Source of the DNA: Serratia marcescens
GTDB taxonomy: Bacteria; Pseudomonadota; Gammaproteobacteria; Enterobacterales; Enterobacteriaceae
NCBI RefSeq assembly: GCF_006715005.1
Contig: NZ_VFMJ01000001.1
Span: 3,162,001-3,226,000 of the forward strand
Direction: 5' to 3'
Length of the DNA stretch: 64,000 nt
The position numbers and the translations under genes are program-made. Below are positions 48,914-57,981 of the stretch, in pieces; the stretch's first letter is position 1; the number at the start of each line of letters is the position of its first letter. The notes under the pieces were generated by a model. The model ran no database searches and was not told the origin of the DNA. It saw only the letters and a list, made by a program, of their open reading frames with translations.

Positions 48914-48930
48914 TGAAATTCCTCTTTGAC
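48914..48930 (-). promoter_or_regulatory. ChiX sRNA target site in chiP leader
   Basis: The minus-strand leader reads GTCAAAGAGGAATTTCA here, covering the ribosome site. It is complementary to the GAAATTCCTCTTTGAC segment of the E. coli ChiX (MicM) sRNA as I remember it. ChiX pairing blocks chiP translation until chitosugar induction titrates ChiX. The ChiX gene itself is not in this window. Confidence 0.8.
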
Positions 48931-49062
48931 TTAACTTAAAAGTTGCAGCCGCCTGTGTTCACCACTGCCCTGCACGACTGCCAATAAAAAACCCGAACGG
49001 GTAAAAAATATTGCCGACGAGATGTTATTCCCACAGCACTAATTGCTACAGACAGACTATTT

Positions 49063-49075
49063 TTCGCGACGCGAA
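49063..49075. promoter_or_regulatory. NagC/Mlc-like operator upstream of chiP
   Basis: TTCGCGACGCGAA is a perfect palindrome around one central A, flanked by A/T-rich sequence (TATTT on the left, TTATC on the right). This is the layout of NagC sites. It is about 150 bases upstream of chiP. NagC represses chiP in E. coli, and nagC is in this window. Confidence 0.65.
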
Positions 49076-49433
49076 TTATCAAATGAAAAATGCGGGAGAT
49101 TTGTCAAAGTATGACAAGGAGCACATATCAGTGAGATTTTGTTACGTCGGTAATCATGGAGAGTGTCGAATAAAAAATTCAATTAAATCAGAATAAATTG
49201 AGATACAAGGTCAACCAGAGACGATTAATGGTTTCAGCCTGACTAAATTCGTCAGTCAGACGATAAAAATTGAGAGCGCTCTCCAAATGAAATTAATTCG
49301 CATCACGAATATATAAGAAAAAATGAAGACTAATAAAACCAATATAAGAAAACTAATGGGTTAATGCGTCGCCATTAATTAAACGCATCCCGGAGAAAAT
49401 GAGAGAGGAATAGATCGTGAGCCGAGCGCAGGC

Positions 49434-49462
49434 ATAAAAAAAGCGCGGCTTAAAGCCGCGCT
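49434..49462 (-). terminator. glnS terminator
   Basis: AGCGCGGCT (49442-49450), loop TAA, AGCCGCGCT (49454-49462), with a run of A residues on the left giving the minus-strand U-tract. It is 29 bases after the glnS stop. Confidence 0.9.
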
Positions 49463-49490
49463 GATTCATTAATTTTCGAGGCGAATAAGA

Positions 49491-51155
49491 TTAGCCTTCG
49501 ATTTTCGCCCAGGTGTCACGCAGGCCGACGGTGCGGTTAAACACCAGATGCTCGGCCGACGAATAACGATTGTCGGCGCAGAAGTAGCCTTCGCGCTCGA
49601 ACTGGTAGGCTTTCTCCGGCTGTGCGGCCGCCAGGCTCGGCTCAACGAAGCCGTGCTTGATCACCAGCGATTCCGGGTTGATGGTGGAGAGGAAGTCCTC
49701 CGCCGCGCCCGGGTTAGGCACGCTGAACAGGCGATCGTACAGGCGAATTTCCGCCGGCAGCGCGTGCGCCCCAGACACCCAGTGGATCACGCCCTTCACC
49801 TTGCGGCCGTCGGCAGGATCTTTGCTCAGCGTTTCCGCATCGTAGCTGCAGAAGATGGTGGTGATCTCGCCCGCTTCGTCCTTCTCGACGCGCTCGGCCT
49901 TGATCACGTAGGCATTGCGCAGACGCACTTCTTTGCCCAGCACCAGACGCTTGTACTGCTTGTTGGCTTCTTCGCGGAAGTCGGCGCGATCGATATAGAT
50001 CTCGCGGCTGAACGGCACATCGCGGCTGCCCATTTCCGGCTTGTTCGGGTGGTTAGGCATGGTGACCATTTCCACCGCATCGCCCATGTTCTCGATGACG
50101 ATTTTCACCGGATCCAGCACCGCCATGGCGCGCGGGGCGTTCTCGTTCAGATCGTCGCGAATGCAGGATTCCAGCGCGACCATCTCGACGTTGTTGTCCT
50201 GCTTGGTCACGCCGATGCGCAGGCAGAACTCGCGAATCGAGGCGGCGGTATAACCGCGACGGCGCAGACCGGAGACGGTTGGCATACGCGGATCGTCCCA
50301 GCCCTCGACGATCTTCTCGGCCACCAGCTGGTGCAGCTTGCGCTTCGACATGATGGCATATTCGAGGTTGAGGCGCGAAAACTCGTACTGACGCGGGTGG
50401 CAAGGAATGGTGATGTTATCCAGCACCCAGTCATACAGACGGCGGTTATCCTGGAATTCCAGGGTACACAGCGAATGGGTGATCCCTTCCAGCGCATCGG
50501 AAATGCAGTGGGTGAAATCGTACATCGGGTAGATGCACCATTTGTTGCCGGTCTGGTGGTGTTCGGCGAACTTGATGCGGTACAGCACCGGATCGCGCAT
50601 CACGATAAACGGCGAAGCCATATCGATCTTGGCGCGCAGGCAGGCGGCACCTTCGGCGAACTCGCCGTTGCGCATCTTCTCGAACAGCGCCAGGTTCTCT
50701 TCCACGCTGCGATCGCGGTACGGGCTGTCTTTGCCCGGCGCGGTCAGGGTGCCGCGATATTCACGGATCTGCTCCGGCGACAGCTCATCGACGTAGGCCA
50801 GGCCCTTGGTGATCAGCTCAACCGCATACTGGTGCAGCTGATCGAAATAGTCTGAGGAGTAACGAACGTTGCCGCTCCACTCAAAGCCCAGCCACTCCAC
50901 GTCGTGCTTGATTGACTCCACGAACTCGATGTCTTCTTTCACCGGGTTGGTGTCATCGAAACGCAGGTTGCACTGGCCCTGATAGTCCTTGGCGATGCCG
51001 AAGTTCAGGCAGATGGACTTGGCGTGGCCGATATGCAGATAGCCGTTAGGCTCCGGCGGGAAGCGGGTATGTACCGACGTGTGTTTCCCCGACGCCAGAT
51101 CTTCATCGACGATCTGACGGATAAAATTGGTTGGGCGGGCTTCAGCCTCACTCAT
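49491..51155 (-). CDS. glnS: Glutaminyl-tRNA synthetase
   Basis: A 554-residue class I synthetase, the same length as in E. coli. The HIGH motif is [15 protein letters not shown] and the KMSKS-like motif is IMSKRKL. It charges the three tRNA-Gln genes found at 61798-62188. The ATG at 51155 has GAGGAA 7 bases upstream; the frame to 51170 has no homology. It sits between the chiP operon and nagE, as in E. coli. Confidence 0.98.
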   Translation of the reverse strand: MSEAEARPTNFIRQIVDEDLASGKHTSVHTRFPPEPNGYLHIGHAKSICLNFGIAKDYQGQCNLRFDDTNPVKEDIEFVESIKHDVEWLGFEWSGNVRYSSDYFDQLHQYAVELITKGLAYVDELSPEQIREYRGTLTAPGKDSPYRDRSVEENLALFEKMRNGEFAEGAACLRAKIDMASPFIVMRDPVLYRIKFAEHHQTGNKWCIYPMYDFTHCISDALEGITHSLCTLEFQDNRRLYDWVLDNITIPCHPRQYEFSRLNLEYAIMSKRKLHQLVAEKIVEGWDDPRMPTVSGLRRRGYTAASIREFCLRIGVTKQDNNVEMVALESCIRDDLNENAPRAMAVLDPVKIVIENMGDAVEMVTMPNHPNKPEMGSRDVPFSREIYIDRADFREEANKQYKRLVLGKEVRLRNAYVIKAERVEKDEAGEITTIFCSYDAETLSKDPADGRKVKGVIHWVSGAHALPAEIRLYDRLFSVPNPGAAEDFLSTINPESLVIKHGFVEPSLAAAQPEKAYQFEREGYFCADNRYSSAEHLVFNRTVGLRDTWAKIEG

Positions 51156-51295
51156 TTCACTGTTCCTCAATGCAAAGCGCTACACATAACCGCCTATGAT
51201 CCAACAAGCCACGTCTGGAAACAACCGTTTGTTTCACGAAAAATGCGGCGCGTTGCACCATCGGCGCGCAGCGCACCGCCGTGGGGCGAAACGGA

Positions 51296-51330
51296 ATAAA
51301 AAAAGCGGGAAGAGATCGCTCTCTTCCCGC
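51296..51330 (-). terminator. nagE terminator
   Basis: GCGGGAAGAG (51305-51314), loop ATCGCT, CTCTTCCCGC (51321-51330), with seven A residues on the left giving the minus-strand U-tract. It lies 66 bases after the nagE stop. Confidence 0.9.
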
Positions 51331-51395
51331 CAAGTCGGGGCAAACTCCGCCATGATGCGTGGCCAGCCCCCGGTACTACTCAGGTAAAAACGGCC

Positions 51396-53432
51396 TTACT
51401 TTTGGATCTCGTACAGCTTGGTCTGACCGGCGACCACCGAGCCGCTGGCCAGCGCCGCCAGGCCGGCGTAGTCGTCAGCGTTGCTGACCACCACCGGGCT
51501 TATCATCGAACGCGCGTTGGCGTTCAGATAATCCAGATCCAGTTCCAGAATCGGTTGACCGGCTTTCACTTCCGCGCCCTCTTCCACCAGGCGTTTGAAG
51601 CCCTGGCCTTCCAGTGCGACGGTGTCGATCCCCATATGTACCACGACCTCGGCGCCCTTATCGGTTTCCAGGCAGAACGCGTGGTTGGTATTGAAGATTT
51701 TCACCACGGTGCCGTCCGCCGGCGCCACGACGATGTTGTCGGTCGGGCGAATCGCCAGGCCGTCGCCTACCGCCTTGCTGGCGAAAGCTTCGTCCGGCAC
51801 CTGATCGAGCGCCACGACTTCGCCGGTCACCGGCGCCACCAGCGTTTCAAACGCGACTTTCGGCGCGTTCGGTACCGCCTGCGGTTTGGCTTCCGCAGCA
51901 GGGGCCGCTGCCGAGGCTGCCGCAGCCGCCACCGGGCCGGCCGCAATCACGTTGCGCATTGCGCTGGCGATAAGTTCAGCACGGGTGCCGACGATCACTT
52001 GCACGCTCTGCTTGTTCAGGCGGATAACGCCCGATGCGCCGAGGCGTTTCGCCAATGCGTCGTTCACCAGCGCAGAGTCCTTCACGTTCAAACGCAGGCG
52101 GGTGATGCAGGCGTCGATGCCGGTCAGGTTGTCGGAACCGCCGATCGCGCCGACGTAGCGACGGGCCAGCGTGGTAGTTTCGTTCTCGTCTTTACCGGCG
52201 TTGCTGTTGACGTTGACGTCATAACCGTCGGTTTCGTCACCGGCAACCGCCAGCTCGCGGCCCGGGGTCATCAGGTTGAACTTATTGATGGTGAAGCGGA
52301 ACACCACATAGTAGATAACGAAGAACACCAGACCTTGCGGGATCAGCATGTACCAGTGGGTCGCCAACGGGTTGCGCGACGACAGCACCATATCCACCAA
52401 ACCGGCGCTGAAGCCGAAACCGGCAATCCAGTGCATGCTGGCGGCGATGAAGACGGAAATCCCGGTCAAGATCGCGTGAAGCACATACAGCACCGGCGCC
52501 ACAAACATGAAGGAGAATTCCAGCGGTTCGGTGATGCCGGTAAAGAAGGCAGCGAATGCCCCCGCCATCATGATCCCCAGCACTTTCGCCTTATTCTCAG
52601 GGCGCGCGCAGTGATAGATAGCCAGCGCTGCGCCCGGCAGACCAAACATCATGATCGGGAAGAAGCCCGCCTGATAACGGCCCGTGATGCCGACGACCGC
52701 TTTACCGGCTTCGATCGACTGCTGGCCGCCAAGGAAGTTAGGGATATCGTTGATGCCGGCCACGTCGAACCAGAACACCGAGTTCAGCGCGTGGTGCAGG
52801 CCGACCGGGATCAGCAGACGGTTGAAGAAGGCATAGATGCCCGCGCCGGCGGAGCCCAATTTCTGGATGTGTTCGCCGAAGCTCACCAGAGCGCCGAACA
52901 CCACTGGCCAGACATACATCAGGATGTAGGCGACCAGGATCATCAGGAAGGAAATGAGGATCGGCACCAGACGGCGGCCGCTGAAGAACGACAGCGCCTT
53001 AGGCAGCTCGACGCCGCTGAAGCGGTTGTACACTTCGGCGGAGATGATACCCACCAGAATACCGACGAACTGGTTTTCAATTTTGCCGAACGCGGCAGGC
53101 ACCTGGTCGAGGGGGATCTTCTGAATCATCGACACGGCGGCCGGTGAACAGAGGGTGGTCAGCACCAGGAAACCGACGAAGCCGGTCAGTGCGGCAGAGC
53201 CGTCCTTGTCTTTGGACATGCCGTAGGCCACACCGATGGCGAACAGCACGGCCATATGATCGATAATGGCTGAACCGGATTTGATAAATAATGCGGCAAG
53301 CGCGTTGTCGCCGCCCCAACCAACAGGGTCAATCCAGTACCCGACGCCCATCAAGATGGCGGCGGCAGGCAGCGTGGCCACCGGCACCATCAGCGCCCGT
53401 CCCACCTTTTGCAAATAACTAAGAATGTTCAC
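51396..53432 (-). CDS. nagE: GlcNAc-specific PTS enzyme IICBA
   Basis: A 678-residue PTS permease with domain order IIC-IIB-IIA. The IIC membrane part is about residues 1-375. The IIB phosphocysteine is Cys442 (LTGIDACITRLRL). An Ala/Pro-rich linker (about 485-515) precedes IIA, whose phospho-His is His599 (VVHMGIDTVALEG). It imports GlcNAc as GlcNAc-6-phosphate. The start codon is GTG (53430-53432) behind GGGGGA. It is about 30 residues longer than the E. coli protein, mostly in the linker. It diverges from nagBACD across NagC and CRP sites. Confidence 0.97.
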   Translation of the reverse strand: MNILSYLQKVGRALMVPVATLPAAAILMGVGYWIDPVGWGGDNALAALFIKSGSAIIDHMAVLFAIGVAYGMSKDKDGSAALTGFVGFLVLTTLCSPAAVSMIQKIPLDQVPAAFGKIENQFVGILVGIISAEVYNRFSGVELPKALSFFSGRRLVPILISFLMILVAYILMYVWPVVFGALVSFGEHIQKLGSAGAGIYAFFNRLLIPVGLHHALNSVFWFDVAGINDIPNFLGGQQSIEAGKAVVGITGRYQAGFFPIMMFGLPGAALAIYHCARPENKAKVLGIMMAGAFAAFFTGITEPLEFSFMFVAPVLYVLHAILTGISVFIAASMHWIAGFGFSAGLVDMVLSSRNPLATHWYMLIPQGLVFFVIYYVVFRFTINKFNLMTPGRELAVAGDETDGYDVNVNSNAGKDENETTTLARRYVGAIGGSDNLTGIDACITRLRLNVKDSALVNDALAKRLGASGVIRLNKQSVQVIVGTRAELIASAMRNVIAAGPVAAAAASAAAPAAEAKPQAVPNAPKVAFETLVAPVTGEVVALDQVPDEAFASKAVGDGLAIRPTDNIVVAPADGTVVKIFNTNHAFCLETDKGAEVVVHMGIDTVALEGQGFKRLVEEGAEVKAGQPILELDLDYLNANARSMISPVVVSNADDYAGLAALASGSVVAGQTKLYEIQK

Positions 53433-53544
53433 CTTTTCCCCCTATGTTGTCCGCGGACGGACCCTATTAGTAGTTTATTTGGATCTCTCACTACCTTTTT
53501 AGAAACAATGCTTGGCACGTATCACTCATGCCGAGTGTAAAAAA

Positions 53545-53567
53545 TTTATTTTGTATCGCAAATTAAA
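53545..53567. promoter_or_regulatory. NagC operator, nagE side
   Basis: The sequence TTATTTTGTATCGCAAATTAAA within this interval has the central TTGTATCGCAAA and A/T-rich arms typical of nagE/nagB NagC sites. Confidence 0.65.
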
Positions 53568-53578
53568 ACCTCCCTTTT

Positions 53579-53594
53579 TGTGATAAATATCACC
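53579..53594. promoter_or_regulatory. CRP site between nagE and nagB
   Basis: TGTGATAAATATCACC matches TGTGA-N6-TCACA at 9 of 10 defined positions. It is placed between the two NagC boxes, as in E. coli. Confidence 0.8.
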
Positions 53595-53639
53595 AAAAAG
53601 TAGTCTTTACCTCCCAGATTGCTGGCCATCACACAAAAC

Positions 53640-53660
53640 TTATTTTATCATTCAAAAAAT
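53640..53660. promoter_or_regulatory. NagC operator, nagB side
   Basis: TTATTTTATCATTCAAAAAA shows the A/T-rich two-fold pattern of NagC boxes with a poorer centre than the nagE-side box. Its centre is about 94 bases from the other, near nine helical turns. Confidence 0.55.
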
Positions 53661-53766
53661 CAACCAGACGGACGATTCACGCGAGAATCATCAAGCTGGG
53701 TTACGCTTAAGACTCCCGCAGGCCCGTACAGTATAGCTTTAGTTTACTTATCCCAAGAGGTGTTAG

Positions 53767-54567
53767 ATGAGACTTATCCCACTGAAAGATACCGCACAAG
53801 TCGGCAAATGGGCCGCGCGTCATATCGTTCAACGCATCAACGCATTCAAGCCAACCGCAGAGCGCCCGTTTGTCCTCGGCCTGCCTACCGGCGGCACGCC
53901 GCTGGAAGCCTACAAACATCTGATTGCGATGCACAAAGCAGGTGAAGTAAGCTTTAAGCATGTTGTGACTTTCAACATGGACGAGTACGTTGGCCTGCCG
54001 CAGGAACACCCGGAAAGCTACCACACCTTCATGTACCGCAACTTCTTTGACCACGTTGATATCCCTCGTGAAAATATCAACCTGCTGAACGGCAACGCCG
54101 CGGATGTCGACGCCGAGTGCCGCCAGTACGAAGAGAAGATCAAGTCTTACGGCAAAATTAACCTGTTCATGGGCGGCGTGGGTATCGACGGCCATATCGC
54201 GTTCAACGAGCCGGCTTCGTCCCTGGCTTCGCGCACCCGCATCAAAACGCTGACCGAAGACACCCGCATCGCCAACTCACGCTTCTTCGGCGGCGACGTC
54301 AGCCTGGTGCCGAAATATGCGTTGACCGTCGGCGTGGGCACGCTGCTGGATGCCGAAGAAGTGATGATCCTGGTGACCGGCCATGCCAAGGCGCAGGCGC
54401 TGGAAGCCGCAGTGGAAGGCAACATCAACCACATGTGGACCATCAGCTGCCTGCAGCTGCACGCCAAAGCGGTGGTGGTGTGCGACGAACCGGCCACCAT
54501 GGAGCTGAAAGTCAAAACCGTCAAATATTTCCGCGAGTTAGAAGCGGAAAGCGTGAAAAGTCTTTAA
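53767..54567 (+). CDS. nagB: Glucosamine-6-phosphate deaminase
   Basis: A 266-residue isomerase/deaminase, the same length as in E. coli. Motifs are [27 protein letters not shown] with the catalytic Asp, and [17 protein letters not shown]. It converts glucosamine-6-phosphate to fructose-6-phosphate and ammonia. AAGAGGTG precedes the ATG. It is the first gene of nagBACD. Confidence 0.98.
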   Translation: MRLIPLKDTAQVGKWAARHIVQRINAFKPTAERPFVLGLPTGGTPLEAYKHLIAMHKAGEVSFKHVVTFNMDEYVGLPQEHPESYHTFMYRNFFDHVDIPRENINLLNGNAADVDAECRQYEEKIKSYGKINLFMGGVGIDGHIAFNEPASSLASRTRIKTLTEDTRIANSRFFGGDVSLVPKYALTVGVGTLLDAEEVMILVTGHAKAQALEAAVEGNINHMWTISCLQLHAKAVVVCDEPATMELKVKTVKYFRELEAESVKSL

Positions 54568-54585
54568 TCTTTGCAGGGGGCTACG

Positions 54586-55725
54586 ATGTTCGCTTTAACC
54601 CACGGCCGAATCTATACCGGCCACGACGTACTTGATGACCATGCAGTCATTATCGCTGATGGGCTGATCGAGAGAGTCTGCCCGGCGGCTGAATTGCCCG
54701 CCGGCATCGAAACGCGCGACCTGGGTGGCGCCATCCTGGCCCCCGGGCTTATCGACGTGCAGCTGAACGGCTGCGGCGGCGTCCAGTTCAACGATTCGCT
54801 GGAAGCGATTTCGGAAGAAACGCTGGAGATCATGCAGCGCGCCAACGAGAAATCCGGCTGCACCAGCTATCTGCCGACGCTGATCACCAGCAGCGACGAA
54901 TTCATGAAGCACAGCGTCGACGTGATGCGCGCCTATCTGAAAAAGCACCAAAACCAGGCGCTGGGCCTGCACCTGGAAGGGCCGTACCTTAGCCCGGTGA
55001 AAAAAGGCACCCATAACCCGGCGTTCATTCGCAAGCCAACGCAGGACATGATCGATTACCTGTGCGCCAACGCCGACGTGATCACCAAGGTGACGCTGGC
55101 GCCGGAAATGGTTGAGCCGCACGTTATCCGGCAGCTGACCGAGGCCGGCATCGTGGTCTCCGCCGGCCACTCGAACGCCACCTACGATCAGGCGCGCACC
55201 GGCTTCGCCGCCGGCATCAGCTTCGCCACCCACCTGTACAACGCCATGCCGTATATCACCGGCCGCGAACCGGGGCTGATGGGGGCGATCTTCGATACGC
55301 CGGAGGTCTATACCGGCATCATCGCCGACGGCCATCACGTGGCCTGGGCGAGTATCCGTAACGCCAAACGCCTGAAAGGTGATAAATTGGTCTTGGTCAC
55401 CGACGCAACCGCACCGGCAGGTGCAGATATAGACCAATTTATTTTCGCCGGTAAAACAATATACTATCGGGATGGGCTGTGCGTGGATGAGAACGGTACC
55501 CTGAGCGGTTCCGCGCTGACCATGATCGAAGCGGTGCAAAACAGCGTCGAGCATATCGGCATCGCGCTGGACGAAGCGCTGCGCATGGCGACGCTGTACC
55601 CGGCGCGCGCCATCGGCGTCGAGCAGCGTCTGGGCACCATCGAAGCCGGCAAGGTAGCTAACCTGACCGCCTTCACCCGTGATTTCAAGATCACCAAAAC
55701 GCTCGTTAACGGTAACGAGGTTTAA
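54586..55725 (+). CDS. nagA: N-acetylglucosamine-6-phosphate deacetylase
   Basis: A 379-residue amidohydrolase. Metal and substrate residues are in [50 protein letters not shown] and [10 protein letters not shown] with the catalytic Asp. It deacetylates GlcNAc-6-phosphate, giving the substrate of NagB and releasing the NagC inducer's precursor pool. The ATG at 54586 follows GCAGGGGG; a longer frame adds MQGAT. It lies 18 bases after nagB. Confidence 0.98.
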   Translation: MFALTHGRIYTGHDVLDDHAVIIADGLIERVCPAAELPAGIETRDLGGAILAPGLIDVQLNGCGGVQFNDSLEAISEETLEIMQRANEKSGCTSYLPTLITSSDEFMKHSVDVMRAYLKKHQNQALGLHLEGPYLSPVKKGTHNPAFIRKPTQDMIDYLCANADVITKVTLAPEMVEPHVIRQLTEAGIVVSAGHSNATYDQARTGFAAGISFATHLYNAMPYITGREPGLMGAIFDTPEVYTGIIADGHHVAWASIRNAKRLKGDKLVLVTDATAPAGADIDQFIFAGKTIYYRDGLCVDENGTLSGSALTMIEAVQNSVEHIGIALDEALRMATLYPARAIGVEQRLGTIEAGKVANLTAFTRDFKITKTLVNGNEV

Positions 55726-55752
55726 TTCAATGAACAGCGAGTAACATTATTG

Positions 55753-56973
55753 ATGAGCACTGGCGGACAAGCACAAATAGGGAACGTTGACTTAGTCAAA
55801 CAGCTTAACGGCGCGGCAGTTTACCGCCTGATCGACCAGCAGGGCCCGATCTCGCGCATTCAAATTGCCGAACTCAGCCAGCTTGCTCCCGCCAGCGTCA
55901 CCAAAATTACTCGCCAGCTGCTGGAGCGCGGGCTGATCAAAGAAGTCGATCAGCAAGCCTCCACCGGCGGCCGCCGCGCGATCTCCATCGTGTCGGAAAC
56001 CCGTCATTTTCATACCGTCGCGGTGCGCCTCGGCCGCCACGACGCCACCATCACCCTGTATGACATGAGCGGTAAATCGCTCAGCGAAGAACACTATCCG
56101 CTGCCGGAACGCACCCAGGAAACGCTGGAGAATGCGCTGTTCGCCGCCATCGCCCAATTCATCGAAGCAAACCAGCGCCGTCTGCGCGAACTGATCGCCA
56201 TCGCGGTGATCCTACCCGGCCTGGTGGATCCGGCGCTGGGCGTGGTGCGCTACATGCCGCACATCAGCGTCAGCAACTGGGCGCTGGTCGACAACCTGCA
56301 GCAGCGCTTCAACGTCACCAGCTTCGTCGGCCACGACATCCGCAGCCTGGCGCTGGCGGAGCATTACTTCGGCGCCACCCGCGACTGCGAAGACTCGATT
56401 CTGGTGCGCCTGCACCGCGGCACCGGTGCCGGCATTATCGTCAACGGGCAGATTTTTCTCGGCAATAACGGCAACGTCGGCGAAATCGGCCATATCCAGA
56501 TCGATCCGCTGGGTGAACGCTGCCACTGCGGCAACTTCGGTTGCCTGGAAACCGTAGCCGCCAATGCGGCGATCGAACAGCGCGTGCGCCAGCTGCTGAG
56601 CCAGGGCTACCCGAGCAAACTGACCCTGGAAGACTGCGGCATCAACGCCATCTGCAAGGCCGCCAACCGCGGCGATCTGCTGGCCAGCGAAGTGATCGAA
56701 CACGTCGGCCGCTACCTGGGCAAGGCGGTGGCCATCGCCATCAACCTGTTCAACCCGCAGAAGGTGGTGATCGCCGGTGAGATCACCGAAGCGGACAAGG
56801 TGCTGCTGCCGGCGATCCAGAGCTGCATCAATACCCAGGTGCTGAAGGACTTCCGCAAAAATCTGCCGGTGGTGACCTCCGAACTCAATCATCGCTCGGC
56901 GATCGGCGCTTTCGCCCTGGCCAAACGCGCGATGCTCAACGGCGTGCTCTTGCAGCGATTGCTGGAAAGCTGA
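55753..56973 (+). CDS. nagC: NagC, GlcNAc-responsive repressor
   Basis: A 406-residue ROK-family repressor, the same length as E. coli NagC. The N-terminal helix-turn-helix is RIQIAELSQLAPASVTKITRQLLERGLIKEV. The ROK domain has the zinc motif CHCGNFGCLE. GlcNAc-6-phosphate relieves repression. Its likely targets in this window are nagE, nagBACD and chiPQ-chb, where matching operators lie. The ATG follows a TTG at 55750, which I judged not to be the start. It begins 27 bases after nagA. Confidence 0.98.
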   Translation: MSTGGQAQIGNVDLVKQLNGAAVYRLIDQQGPISRIQIAELSQLAPASVTKITRQLLERGLIKEVDQQASTGGRRAISIVSETRHFHTVAVRLGRHDATITLYDMSGKSLSEEHYPLPERTQETLENALFAAIAQFIEANQRRLRELIAIAVILPGLVDPALGVVRYMPHISVSNWALVDNLQQRFNVTSFVGHDIRSLALAEHYFGATRDCEDSILVRLHRGTGAGIIVNGQIFLGNNGNVGEIGHIQIDPLGERCHCGNFGCLETVAANAAIEQRVRQLLSQGYPSKLTLEDCGINAICKAANRGDLLASEVIEHVGRYLGKAVAIAINLFNPQKVVIAGEITEADKVLLPAIQSCINTQVLKDFRKNLPVVTSELNHRSAIGAFALAKRAMLNGVLLQRLLES

Positions 56974-57040
56974 TCCGCCGCTTCTGGCAGGTGTGTTATC
57001 GTCACCCCTTGCCTGCCGTAATCATGAGAAACAGCGACAA

Positions 57041-57793
57041 ATGAAAATCAAAAACGTTATATGCGATATCGACGGCGTGCTGCTGCATGACAATACGCCG
57101 GTGCCCGGCGCCGATCTGTTCCTGGCGCGCATCCAGGAACAAGGCATGCCACTGGTAGTGCTGACTAACTACCCGTCACAGACCGCGCAGGATCTGGCGA
57201 ACCGCTTCGCCGCCGCCGGGCTGGAAGTGCCGGAGAGCGCGTTTTACACCTCGGCGATGGCCACCGCCGATTTTCTGCGCCGCCAGGAAGGCAAAAAGGC
57301 CTACGTGGTCGGCGAAGGCGCCCTGATCCATGAGCTGTACAAAGCCGGTTTCACCATCACCGACATCAACCCGGATTTCGTGATCGTTGGTGAAACCCGC
57401 TCTTACAACTGGGAGATGATGCACAAGGCCGCCTATTTCGTCAGTAACGGCGCGCGCTTTATCGCCACCAACCCGGATAGCCACGGCCACGGCTTCTCGC
57501 CGGCCTGCGGCGCTCTGTGCGCCCCCATCGAGAAGATCACCGGCCGCAAGCCGTTTTACGTCGGCAAGCCCAGCCCGTGGATCATTCGCGCCGCATTGAA
57601 CAAAATGCAGGCGCACTCGGAGGAGACGGTGATCGTCGGCGACAACCTGCGCACCGACATTCTGGCGGGCTTCCAGGCCGGCCTGGAAACCGTACTGGTG
57701 CTGTCCGGCGTCTCCACGCTGAGCGACATCGAAACCATGCCGTTCCGCCCGAGCTACGTCTACCCTTCCGTCGCCGATATCACTATCTTCTGA
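57041..57793 (+). CDS. nagD: NagD, HAD-family UMP/nucleotide phosphatase
   Basis: A 250-residue HAD hydrolase of the NagD type. Motif I is ICDIDGVLLHDN. The substrate-cap region includes LTNYPSQTAQDLANRF and FIATNPDSHG. The Lys loop and motif III are VGKPSPWIIRAALNK and VGDNLRTDILAGFQAG. E. coli NagD prefers UMP and GMP. I used the ATG at 57041 to match the 250-residue family length. It closes the nagBACD operon, 67 bases after nagC. Confidence 0.97.
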   Translation: MKIKNVICDIDGVLLHDNTPVPGADLFLARIQEQGMPLVVLTNYPSQTAQDLANRFAAAGLEVPESAFYTSAMATADFLRRQEGKKAYVVGEGALIHELYKAGFTITDINPDFVIVGETRSYNWEMMHKAAYFVSNGARFIATNPDSHGHGFSPACGALCAPIEKITGRKPFYVGKPSPWIIRAALNKMQAHSEETVIVGDNLRTDILAGFQAGLETVLVLSGVSTLSDIETMPFRPSYVYPSVADITIF

Positions 57794-57981
57794 TGCGGCC
57801 ATGGCGGTCGCCTGGCCGCCATTATTTCCCTCTTCCTGACCGCAGTTTGAATTTAATTCGTTCATGACCGCAAAAGGTTTCAGCCTGCCTGCGCTAAAAA
57901 TCCTCATTATAACCTTACGCCCCGCCAATAGCTGATATTGCCGGCACGCGAAAAACCCTTACCCTAGTTAATGAGGCTACC

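Larger units (their letters stand above)
48912..49490. promoter_or_regulatory. chiP control region (no gene)
   Basis: A 579-base AT-rich gap between chiP and glnS. It contains the ChiX target (48914-48930), a NagC-like palindrome (49063-49075) and the glnS terminator (49434-49462). 49100-49430 shows no gene or clear motif. Confidence 0.65.
53433..53766. promoter_or_regulatory. Divergent nagE-nagB control region (no gene)
   Basis: A 334-base AT-rich gap holding two NagC-like boxes about 94 bases apart with a CRP site between them. The same layout in E. coli forms a NagC repression loop over both promoters. Confidence 0.8.

Noticed and set aside
47463-48929. A 488-codon plus-strand frame opposite chiP
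   Set aside because: The chiP reading has a signal peptide, barrel pattern, ribosome site and ChiX target; the antisense frame has none of these.
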